A DNA stretch of 64,000 nt from Deltaproteobacteria bacterium (GTDB taxonomy: Bacteria; Myxococcota_A; Polyangia; Nannocystales; Nannocystaceae). The number at the start of each line of letters is the position of its first letter. The stretch's first letter is position 1. The stretch covers positions 1,488,001-1,552,000 of the forward strand of contig JADJEE010000012.1 in NCBI GenBank assembly GCA_016709225.1, read 5' to 3'. The notes under the pieces are model-generated. The model worked only from the letters and a program-made list of their open reading frames with translations. It ran no database searches and had not been told where the DNA came from. The position numbers and the translations under genes were made by a program. Positions 1 through 6,669 of the stretch are shown here, piece by piece.

Positions 1-890
1 GTTGCGCTCCCGATCGCGACCAGCCGCCACGGATCGGTCGTCCGCGGTGGCCCCGGCGGCGGCTCGAGCCACGCGACGCTCGGCACCCGTGACTCGCGAT
101 CGGGTGCGGCGTTGTAGGGGCAAACCTCTTGGCACACGTCGCAGCCGAACAACCGCTCGCCGATCGCCGACGCAAGCGGCTCGTCGATCGCACCGCGGTG
201 CTCGATCGTGAGGTACGAGATGCAGCGCCGCGCGTCGAGCTCGCCGGGGGCCACCAACGCGGCGGTCGGACAGGCGTCGAGGCACCGCGTGCACGCGCCG
301 CACTGATCCCAGCGCAGCCGCGCGAGCGTGGCCGCATCGCTGGCGACCGCGTCCTCCCCGGCCCAGCGCGCGTCCGTGAGGATCGCGCCCAGCAGGACGA
401 AGCTGCCGAGCCCCGGCACGATCACGCAGCCGTGCTTGCCGAGGAAGCCCAGCCCGGCCAGCGCAGCCGCGGCGCGCTCGAGCACCGGCCTGGTGTCGAC
501 GCAGATCAACGCCCGCGCCTGCGGTAGCGCCTGCGCCAGCGCCTCGGTCACATGCTCGAGCCGACCGTGCACGAGCGTGTGGTAGTCGGCGGCCTGGGCG
601 TAGCGCGCGATCGGTCCCGCGACGCCGCGGTAGGGCACCGCCGCCACCAGCAGCGAGCGCGCCTCGGGCAGCATCTGCGTCGGATCGCAGCGGACCGCCT
701 GCGTGCGCCGCAGGAACTCCATCTCACCCTCGCGTGCCTCGGCCAGGAACCGCGCCAGCGCGGCCCTGGCGTGATCGAAACCGGGATGATCGAGGCGCAC
801 GACGCCCAGACGCAGCAGACCCGCCGCCGCCGCGGCACTCGACAGCCGCGTCAGCAGCTCGGGGGTGAGCAGCGGCGCGGCCGCGCTCAA
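1..890 (-). CDS. queG: Epoxyqueuosine reductase QueG, C-terminus beyond window
   Basis: This is the last gene of a minus-strand operon; it runs off the window start, leaving about 296 residues visible. QueG is a cobalamin-dependent [4Fe-4S] reductase that converts epoxyqueuosine to queuosine in tRNA, the last step of queuosine synthesis. Two ferredoxin-like clusters are visible: C197-x2-C200-x2-C203-x3-C207-P, and C250-x2-C253-x3-C257-P. The conserved motif ICVDTRPVLER carries the catalytic-type Asp at about residue 132, and CISYLTIEHRG lies between the clusters. The start is a TTG at 888-890 that overlaps the nth stop codon in a TTGA junction, indicating translational coupling. An ATG is available only about 55 codons further in, inside the conserved domain. 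The family assignment is secure; the start codon is an inference. Confidence 0.93.
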   Translation of the reverse strand, partial: MSAAAPLLTPELLTRLSSAAAAAGLLRLGVVRLDHPGFDHARAALARFLAEAREGEMEFLRRTQAVRCDPTQMLPEARSLLVAAVPYRGVAGPIARYAQAADYHTLVHGRLEHVTEALAQALPQARALICVDTRPVLERAAAALAGLGFLGKHGCVIVPGLGSFVLLGAILTDARWAGEDAVASDAATLARLRWDQCGACTRCLDACPTAALVAPGELDARRCISYLTIEHRGAIDEPLASAIGERLFGCDVCQEVCPYNAAPDRESRVPSVAWLEPPPGPPRTTDPWRLVAIGSA

Positions 891-1528
891 CCGACCTCCG
901 AGGCCGGACAATCGGGCGCCAGCGGGCACCCGTCGCACTTGGGCTTGCGCGCGCTGCAGGTCTGTCGCCCGTGCAGGATCAGCTGGTGGGCGAGCAGCAC
1001 CCAGCGCTTCTTGGGCACCCGCGCCATCAGCATCTGCTCGATCGCAACCGGCCCCTCGACGTCCACGAAGCCGAGCCGCGTGGCGACGCGCTCGACGTGG
1101 GTGTCGACCACCACGCCCGAGGCGATGCCATACGCGGTGCCGAGCACGACGTTGGCGGTCTTGCGCGCGACCCCGGGGAGCTTCACCAGCGCGTCGAGCT
1201 CACGTGGCACCTCGCCGCCGTGGAGCTCGACGATCGCGCGAGCGGTCGCGATGATGAACTTGGACTTGTTGCGAAAGAAGGTCACACGCCCGACCAGCCG
1301 CTCGATCGCGGCCTGCTCGGCGGTCGCCAGCGATGCCGGTGTGGGGTGCTCGGCGAACAGCCCGGGCGTGACCTCGTTGACGAGCTTGTCGGTGCACTGC
1401 GCCGACAAGATGGTCGCGACCAGCAGCTCCCAGGCGTTGCGATGGTGCAGGGCACAGGTCGCGTCGGGCAGCATCCGCTGCAATCGACCGAGCTGGCGGC
1501 GCAGCGTGGCATCGTCGATGGTCGTCAT
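887..1528 (-). CDS. nth: Endonuclease III
   Basis: Bifunctional DNA glycosylase/AP lyase of base-excision repair, removing oxidised pyrimidines. The 213-residue product matches the usual family length. The helix-hairpin-helix motif LPGVARKTANVV (about 117-128) contains the catalytic Lys123, and the catalytic Asp142 sits in VDTHVERVA. The C-terminal [4Fe-4S] cluster has the classic C191-x6-C198-x2-C201-x5-C207 spacing. The ATG at 1526-1528 overlaps the stop of the upstream nudix gene (ATGA), and its own stop overlaps the TTG of queG, so the three genes form a tightly coupled operon. Confidence 0.97.
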   Translation of the reverse strand: MTTIDDATLRRQLGRLQRMLPDATCALHHRNAWELLVATILSAQCTDKLVNEVTPGLFAEHPTPASLATAEQAAIERLVGRVTFFRNKSKFIIATARAIVELHGGEVPRELDALVKLPGVARKTANVVLGTAYGIASGVVVDTHVERVATRLGFVDVEGPVAIEQMLMARVPKKRWVLLAHQLILHGRQTCSARKPKCDGCPLAPDCPASEVG

Positions 1529-2109
1529 GGTGCAGCCTCGCCCCGGATGCGGCCGAGCAGATCCCACATCATGCGGGCGGTCGCTCCCCACAGCGGTGGA
1601 TCGTGGATTGCGAACTCGTGCATCTCGTAGTGGATGCCCTCCCACACGCCGCGACCGGTGAGGCGATGGATTGCGGGGTCGCGCAACAGATCGAAGTCGG
1701 GCGTCAGGATGCGGTGGACCTCGGGGCTGCACGCGACCGGCTCCCAGCCCTCGCGCGCCCACGCGACGAACGGCGTGATGAGAAAGCCGGTCGGCGTCGG
1801 CACCGAGTCGAGGCGACCGATCACCTGCGCGTGCGTGCGCGGCAGTCCGACCTCCTCCTCGGCCTCGCGCAGCGCCGTGTCGACCAAGGTGGCATCGACG
1901 CTCTCGGGCTTGCCGCCCGGGAACGCGAGCTGACCGGCGTGGGCGCGCAGCGACCCCGCGCGCTCGATCAACACCACCTTCGGCGCGGCCTCGGCCACCG
2001 GCTGCAGGATCGCGAGCACGGCGGCGTGCCGCAGGCGGCCGGGGTCGGGCAGCGGCGCATCGCTGCGCTCGAGCCTCGCGCCGAGATCGAAGGGAAAGCT
2101 GGCGTGCAT
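1525..2109 (-). CDS. NUDIX hydrolase, CoA pyrophosphatase type
   Basis: First gene of the minus-strand nudix-nth-queG operon, 194 residues. The NUDIX box runs from GGKPESVDATLVD into ALREAEEEVG and keeps the Gx5Ex7REUxEExG pattern that binds divalent metal and hydrolyses nucleoside-diphosphate-X substrates. Size, the preceding LRAHAGQLAFPGGK segment and the C-terminal WEGIHYEMHEFAIHDP segment resemble the NudL/YeaB group of CoA pyrophosphatases; the substrate is inferred from this resemblance only. The ATG at 2107-2109 is followed by the Nudix fold. A GTG three codons upstream is an alternative start. Its stop overlaps the nth start. Confidence 0.88.
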   Translation of the reverse strand: MHASFPFDLGARLERSDAPLPDPGRLRHAAVLAILQPVAEAAPKVVLIERAGSLRAHAGQLAFPGGKPESVDATLVDTALREAEEEVGLPRTHAQVIGRLDSVPTPTGFLITPFVAWAREGWEPVACSPEVHRILTPDFDLLRDPAIHRLTGRGVWEGIHYEMHEFAIHDPPLWGATARMMWDLLGRIRGEAAP

Positions 2110-2228
2110 TCGCGTCACGAGTGTGGCTCGAAACCGTGCGCTCGCAGGTGCTGCACGAGTACCATGGGCTGGGCGTACGCTTGGAACGCACCGGCCACGG
2201 TCGGTCGGAGCAGGCAGCCCGGAGCACC

Positions 2229-3560
2229 ATGGCCAAACTCCCGCCCCCACCCCAGGTCGGTCGCGGCGCGAGCCCGAGCGACGATGCCTCGGCGCCGCGC
2301 GTCGTGCCACCCGCCGTCGCCGCCGCTGCGGCCGACCTGCCCAAGGCCGTGCTCGAGCTGCCCGACGAGTGGTTGATCGACGAGCCTGCGGCGTCCGCCA
2401 ACAAGCCCGCGCCGACCGACGCGGCGGCGCAGGACCCCGCGCCCGACGACGACGACGCCGCGCTGGAGGCCGCGGCGCTCGCGAGTCTCGTGCAAGGGTC
2501 GGAGGCGTCGAGCCCGAGCGCAGCACCGACATCCGCCGACGCCGCTGGGCCCATCGCAGCGCCCGCGAGCGCAGCGGTGGTGTCGGGCGCCACCGTGCAC
2601 GCGACGGCGCCGAAGCACCCGCCGCAGCACGGGGTCACCGTCCGCGGTGGCGCGACCGAGCGCGCGGTCGATCCACCGACGACCACGCCGAACGCGATCA
2701 GCCGTTGGGCCATCGGCGGCGTGCTGGCGGCCGCGTGCCTGGCCGTGATCATCGCCCGCTGCAGCGCAGGGCCGAGCACCGCGACACCGGACGCCTCGCG
2801 TCAGGCGCTCGCGGGCGCTGGTCCGGCCGGCGGCGCAACACTCGATCGCAGCGCGAACGATGGCACCGCCCGCGACGGTGGCGCTGCGAACGGTGGCGCT
2901 GCGAACGGTGGCGCTGCGAACGGTGGCGCTGCGAGCGGTGGCGCTGCGAACGGTGGCGCTGCGAACGGTGGTGCCGACGCAGCGCGCGACGGCAACGGCG
3001 ACGCCGCGCGCGACGGCAACGCGGCCGCGCAGGCCGACGACACCAAGGACGCCGCCGCGGCCGACGCAGCGCAGACCGACGCAGCAGCAGCCGGCGACAC
3101 CAAGGACGCCGCCGCGGCCGATGCAGCGCAGACCGACGCCGCCGCGGCCGACGACGCAGGCGCTGCCGCGCCCACCGACGACGGCCGCACCGACACCGTC
3201 GCGCAGGCGGGCACCACCGCCACTGCGACCACGGCGACGAACCGGCCGAGCAAGTCCAAGGGCGCCGACTCGGCCGCGGGCGCCGGCGAGCGCAGCAGCG
3301 ACGCCGGGCTCGACGCTGCCGAGGCGCTCGAGCGTGCCCGCGCCGCGTGGAAGGCCGGCAACGCGAAGGACACGTACAAGTACGCCAACAAGAGCCGCTA
3401 CAAGCAGCCCTCGGGCGAGGGCAACGAGCTCGCGACCCTCGCGGCGTGCAAGATGAAGCTCGACGAGGCCGCCAAGAGCAGCTTCAAGCTGCTCGATGGC
3501 GAGAGGCGCAAGCGCACCCGCAACGCGTGTCGCGACTTCGGCGTGCGCGTCGGGCTGTGA
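2229..3560 (+). CDS. Ala-rich single-pass membrane protein with tandem repeats
   Basis: I do not recognise a named family; 443 residues from the chosen ATG. The N-terminal half is Ala/Pro/Asp-rich and probably disordered. One transmembrane helix follows around residues 158-178 (ISRWAIGGVLAAACLAVII). The outer part is repetitive: six near-identical 5-residue GGAAN-type units, then two 19-residue repeats beginning DTKDAAAADAAQ. The last 80 residues (LDAAEALERARAAWKAGN through RNACRDFGVRVGL) resemble the Cys-containing, TPR-like tail often found behind the transmembrane segment of myxobacterial Ser/Thr kinases, but there is no kinase domain. The start was chosen because a GGAGC sits just upstream and MAKLPPPP begins compositionally typical sequence; the frame is open further upstream. 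Confidence 0.7.
   Translation: MAKLPPPPQVGRGASPSDDASAPRVVPPAVAAAAADLPKAVLELPDEWLIDEPAASANKPAPTDAAAQDPAPDDDDAALEAAALASLVQGSEASSPSAAPTSADAAGPIAAPASAAVVSGATVHATAPKHPPQHGVTVRGGATERAVDPPTTTPNAISRWAIGGVLAAACLAVIIARCSAGPSTATPDASRQALAGAGPAGGATLDRSANDGTARDGGAANGGAANGGAANGGAASGGAANGGAANGGADAARDGNGDAARDGNAAAQADDTKDAAAADAAQTDAAAAGDTKDAAAADAAQTDAAAADDAGAAAPTDDGRTDTVAQAGTTATATTATNRPSKSKGADSAAGAGERSSDAGLDAAEALERARAAWKAGNAKDTYKYANKSRYKQPSGEGNELATLAACKMKLDEAAKSSFKLLDGERRKRTRNACRDFGVRVGL
2877..2966 (+). repeat. Six tandem 15-bp units
   Basis: Six contiguous copies of GGTGGCGCTGCGAAC, differing only in the fourth copy (GCGAGC). The unit encodes Gly-Gly-Ala-Ala-Asn within the Ala-rich membrane protein. Near-perfect identity at synonymous sites suggests recent slippage, so copy number may vary between strains. 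Confidence 0.95.
3039..3152 (+). repeat. Two tandem 57-bp units
   Basis: Two adjacent 57-bp copies (3039-3095 and 3096-3152), each encoding 19 residues that begin DTKDAAAADAAQTDAAAA. They lie in the same gene as the 15-bp repeats and lengthen its Ala/Asp-rich linker. Confidence 0.9.
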
Positions 3561-3582
3561 AGCGCGCCCGATCCGCTGCGCA

Positions 3583-3990
3583 TCACACCGAGAACGACGA
3601 GCCGCAGCCGCACGAGCCGGTGGAGTTCGGGTTCTGGAACTTGAACCCCGGCCCCTGCAGGCTGTCGACGTAGTCGATCACGGTGCCCATCAGGTACATG
3701 AAGCTCATCTGATCGGAGATGAGCTGCACACCGTGGCTCTCGAACTCGTAGTCGCCGTCGGCCTTGGTGTCGAAGTAGAGATCGTATTGGAAACCCGAGC
3801 AGCCGCCGCCCATCACCTTCACGCGCAGGGCGTAGTTGGGCTCGACCTTGTCCTGCTCGCGGAACTCACGGACCTTCTCGGCGGCGAGCTCCGTCAAGAT
3901 GAGCCCCGCGGCGGCGTCGGCCGTGGCACCGCTGTCGGGGGTCACGGTGGGCTGCGTATCGGTGGGCTCGGTCGTGGTTTCCATGCTCAT
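3583..3990 (-). CDS. erpA: Iron-sulfur cluster insertion protein, ErpA/IscA type
   Basis: A-type carrier that delivers Fe-S clusters to apo-enzymes. The 135-residue product has the HesB/IscA core with the three cluster-binding cysteines: C64 in GGGCSGFQYDLYF, and C127 and C129 in the C-terminal GSCGCGSSFSV. The first 27 residues are a Thr/Asp-rich extension not needed for the fold. The start at 3990 is preceded by GAGGAA with a 9-nt gap, better than the ATG eight codons upstream. Its 3' end converges with the Ala-rich membrane protein, 22 bp away. The queG and nth products in this window need Fe-S clusters, but any functional link is inference. ErpA versus IscA cannot be decided from this sequence alone. 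Confidence 0.92.
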   Translation of the reverse strand: MSMETTTEPTDTQPTVTPDSGATADAAAGLILTELAAEKVREFREQDKVEPNYALRVKVMGGGCSGFQYDLYFDTKADGDYEFESHGVQLISDQMSFMYLMGTVIDYVDSLQGPGFKFQNPNSTGSCGCGSSFSV

Positions 3991-4168
3991 GGGACAGCGT
4001 TCCTCGTGGCCCACGTGCGGCTTTCGCCCGCAGGCTGACGTTACGTAACATGCGCCGGATCGAAGGCCGGGTCAAGCCACGCACGTGCGCCCCGATGGCA
4101 CACGCGAGGGTCGCTCGAGCGAGGGTCGCGACGAGTCGCGCGCGGCCCGACACCTCGCCATCGCGTGT

Positions 4169-4197
4169 TTGACAGCCCATGGTCGTTTTCCTACCGT
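4169..4197 (+). promoter_or_regulatory. Sigma70-like promoter for the 4282 lipoprotein gene
   Basis: A perfect -35 TTGACA (4169-4174), a 17-nt spacer and TACCGT (4192-4197, fitting TAnnnT) stand out in this GC-rich sequence. The rest of the 290-bp divergent region (3991-4281) has one AT-rich palindrome, GTTACGTAAC, at 4040-4049 upstream of erpA; I see nothing else in it. Confidence 0.6.
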
Positions 4198-4281
4198 GAC
4201 GCCCTGAGATCCCTCACCAGCCCTGGTTCGTGCACACGCGCCGACGCGCACGTGCGCGCGCCATGACGTGGAGCCCCCCGG

Positions 4282-5829
4282 ATGCAACGCAAGCGCCCCG
4301 CCCGCACTGCCACCGTGCTCGTCCTCCTGCCGCTGCTCGGCAACGCCGTCGCCGGGTGTGACGACAGCCGCGAGAAGGAACTCGCGCGGCAGATGGACCT
4401 GCAAAAGGGCGAGCCGAAGACCAACGAGCTCGTCGCCGCCGAGGTGCCGCCGCACCCGACGCGCGAGAAGCTGATGCCGGTCCTGCAGAAGATCTACACC
4501 CTGCAGAACGTGCCGCCGGTCACCGAGACCGAGGCCGCCTCCGACGGCACCTACAACTACGAGATCCAGGCCGGCGTCGCCTCGGTGGTGAAGCTCGCGG
4601 GTGGTCTCACCGAGGAGCAGAAGATCCGCGCGATCGTGACGGGCACCGCCGAGGCCGACGCGTGGGCGTTCCGCAGCGATGCGCGTCGCGACTACGCGGA
4701 TCTCATCCACCGCGTGTTCCGTGGCTACGGCGAGGATCAAAAGGAGCAGATCCTCCGCATGTACGGGCAGCTGAAGCTGCTGCAGTTCTTCAACAGCCCC
4801 GAGGCCGCGGCCGCGATCGAGGCGCTGCCGGCCGATGTGAAGGCGCCGGTCGAAGCGATGCGCAAGCACTTCGTCGACGACAAGGCTGCCATCTGGGAGG
4901 ACTGGATGAAGGTGCGGCTGTATGCCCGCCGGGTCGTCGCCGGCGACCAGCCGTTCCGCAGCGTGCTGCGCCAGATCAAGCAGGAGCTCGGGCAGGAGGA
5001 GCCGCCGGCGCTCACGTGGGAGCAGTCGATGGACACGCCGTTCCTCGGCTGGGCCAAGGAGATCCGCGCGAACGAGGAGCTCATCACCAAGCTCACCGAC
5101 CTGCGCGAGCTGAAGGATCGCGAGGAGTACCTCAACGAGACCCACTCGATCTGGGCGGTCGAGGGCTCGGCGAAGGTGCCGGCCAAGGCCAAGGGCGTGA
5201 AGATCGATGCCGACCTCGGCTTCGGCGTGCACCGCGAGGACCTCGGCGGCGGCTACAACGAGCTGACCTTCGTGTTCTCGAAGAAGCTGGCGGGTGTGGC
5301 GCTCAAGAAGGCGTTCCTGCGCTCGATCATCTACGCGCAGCTGCTCACCGACTTCGCGATGCTGTCGACCGCCGGCAGCGACTTCGCGGTCCGCGACGCC
5401 GACAACGTCATCGACTCCAAGACCGCGGTGGTGCCGGACAAGTACGACCCACTGTTCGCCCGCTGCGGCTCGGGGGCGGCGCTCGACACCTTCATCACCC
5501 ACTACAAGTCCAAGTTTCCGTTCCTGGCCGACCTGCCCGCCAACGGCAACGAAGAGGCCGTGCTCAAGACCGCCCACCAGTGCGTCATCGATGGCGCACG
5601 CGGCGAGATCCACGTGCCCGCCAAGGACGACGACAAGGACGTCGAAGGCCCCGCACCCGGCAGCCGCCTCGGGCTCTACCAGATGCTCGCGCGCTTCGAG
5701 AGCGTCGACGTCAACCTCGACAAGATGGGCTCCGAGAAGAAGACCGAGGAGGACGCCGTCATCGAGGACGCCGAGGCCGTGCTCAAGCGCATCAAGGCCA
5801 AGGAGAACGAGGGCAAGGGCGTCAAGTAG
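4282..5829 (+). CDS. Lipoprotein of unknown function
   Basis: 515 residues with a lipoprotein signal: basic MQRKRPAR, a hydrophobic core and a lipobox ending VAGC with the acylated Cys at about residue 25, followed by Asp-Asp. Asp at +2 could favour inner-membrane retention by the E. coli rule, which may not apply here. The mature part is charged, predicted mostly helical, without repeats or catalytic motifs that I recognise. The last 30 residues are Lys/Glu-rich and look like a coiled or disordered tail. A sigma70-like promoter lies about 85 bp upstream. It converges with the DUF1993 gene, leaving 33 bp. Confidence 0.8.
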   Translation: MQRKRPARTATVLVLLPLLGNAVAGCDDSREKELARQMDLQKGEPKTNELVAAEVPPHPTREKLMPVLQKIYTLQNVPPVTETEAASDGTYNYEIQAGVASVVKLAGGLTEEQKIRAIVTGTAEADAWAFRSDARRDYADLIHRVFRGYGEDQKEQILRMYGQLKLLQFFNSPEAAAAIEALPADVKAPVEAMRKHFVDDKAAIWEDWMKVRLYARRVVAGDQPFRSVLRQIKQELGQEEPPALTWEQSMDTPFLGWAKEIRANEELITKLTDLRELKDREEYLNETHSIWAVEGSAKVPAKAKGVKIDADLGFGVHREDLGGGYNELTFVFSKKLAGVALKKAFLRSIIYAQLLTDFAMLSTAGSDFAVRDADNVIDSKTAVVPDKYDPLFARCGSGAALDTFITHYKSKFPFLADLPANGNEEAVLKTAHQCVIDGARGEIHVPAKDDDKDVEGPAPGSRLGLYQMLARFESVDVNLDKMGSEKKTEEDAVIEDAEAVLKRIKAKENEGKGVK

Positions 5830-5862
5830 GCCGCTCGCCCTCGTCGTGCACCGACGCCGCGT

Positions 5863-6387
5863 TCAGGGGTCGTTCATCGGCAGTGAGCCGATGTAGCTGA
5901 TCTTGCCCAGGTCGACGCCGTTGGCCCGCAGGATCGCGTACGCCATGTTGATGTGGAAGTAGAAGTTGGGCACCGCGAACTCGCCGAAGTACGAGGCCGA
6001 CGGGGTCCACTTGCCCTGCATCCACGGCAGGCTGATGCGGCGCTCCTCGGCGCCCTTGAAGTCGGCGTCGTTGAAGCCCTCGAGGTAGCCCAGCACCGAC
6101 GCGATGCGCTCGCGGATCTGCGCGAGCGTGGTCTCGTTGTCTTCGTGCTTGGGCGCGTCCTTGCCGGCCATGCGCGCGGCCGCCAGCTTGGCAGTATCGC
6201 ATGCGCTCTGCACCTGCCGCACCAGCGCGAACTGGTCCGGCACCAGGCGCAGACCCAGCAACACGTCGGGATCGAACTTCTTCGCGGTCGCGAGCTCGAC
6301 GCCCTTGCCGAGCCAGGTGTCGAGGTTGCGCAGCATCTTGCCGAACTGGGCGATCGTGTGGGCAGTGAACTGATCGAAGCCTTGCAT
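5863..6387 (-). CDS. DUF1993 family protein
   Basis: 174 residues, matching the usual length of the DUF1993 family, a cytosolic helical-bundle group of unknown function. The N-terminal HTIAQFGKMLRNLDTWL and the C-terminal NFYFHINMAYAILRANGVDLGK are typical of the family as I remember it. The ATG at 6387 has an AGGAGA Shine-Dalgarno with a 7-nt gap. It is divergent from the pentose phosphate operon; no metal or catalytic motif can be named with confidence. Confidence 0.85.
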   Translation of the reverse strand: MQGFDQFTAHTIAQFGKMLRNLDTWLGKGVELATAKKFDPDVLLGLRLVPDQFALVRQVQSACDTAKLAAARMAGKDAPKHEDNETTLAQIRERIASVLGYLEGFNDADFKGAEERRISLPWMQGKWTPSASYFGEFAVPNFYFHINMAYAILRANGVDLGKISYIGSLPMNDP

Positions 6388-6603
6388 GTCGTGGTCTCCT
6401 GCTCGTGGGTGCGTCGCGGCGTCTCGCGTCGGGCGGTCCGACCGCCCCGGTCACGCGGGCCGAGGGGAGCCCGAGCAGGGTCGGTTGGCGCGCTTCGGAT
6501 CGGGCGCGACGCCGCTGGTCGTCGGCCGCCGGTTGGCGACCGCTCGAGCGCCGAGAGCGACACGGCGCGCGACGAATGTTACCGCCCCGGGCGCCCTCGC
6601 AGG

Positions 6604-6632
6604 TTGAGGCGGCCAACCCGGCGGCATAACCT
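6604..6632 (+). promoter_or_regulatory. Sigma70-like promoter of the pentose phosphate operon
   Basis: TTGAGG (6604-6609), a 17-nt spacer and TAACCT (6627-6632) form a good sigma70-type promoter. The start of transcription would fall near 6639. It is the only good match I found in the 282-bp divergent region 6388-6669. Confidence 0.6.
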
Positions 6633-6640
6633 CCCCGTGC

Positions 6641-6657
6641 CCGAGCGCTTCGCTCGG
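6641..6657 (+). promoter_or_regulatory. Hairpin at the predicted mRNA 5' end, before the SD
   Basis: CCGAGCG-CTT-CGCTCGG is a perfect 7-bp stem with a 3-nt loop. It would start within about 2 nt of the predicted transcription start and is followed directly by the GGAGG Shine-Dalgarno (6660-6664), 5 nt before the ATG at 6670. It could stabilise the 5' end or present the ribosome site; this is inference. Confidence 0.5.
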
Positions 6658-6669
6658 CCGGAGGCCCCC

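Noticed and set aside
887..2779. A 630-residue open frame on the minus strand covering nth and further upstream
   Set aside because: Only the last 213 residues are endonuclease III. The rest is antisense to the Ala-rich gene or overlaps the nudix gene, and a well-placed ATG overlaps the nudix stop.
2877..3152. Regular repeats considered as a CRISPR-like array
   Set aside because: The repeats are contiguous, coding and have no spacers between them.
4040..4049. Palindrome GTTACGTAAC upstream of erpA as an Fe-S regulator site
   Set aside because: It matches no IscR-type or other motif that I know; it is only notable for being AT-rich in GC-rich DNA.
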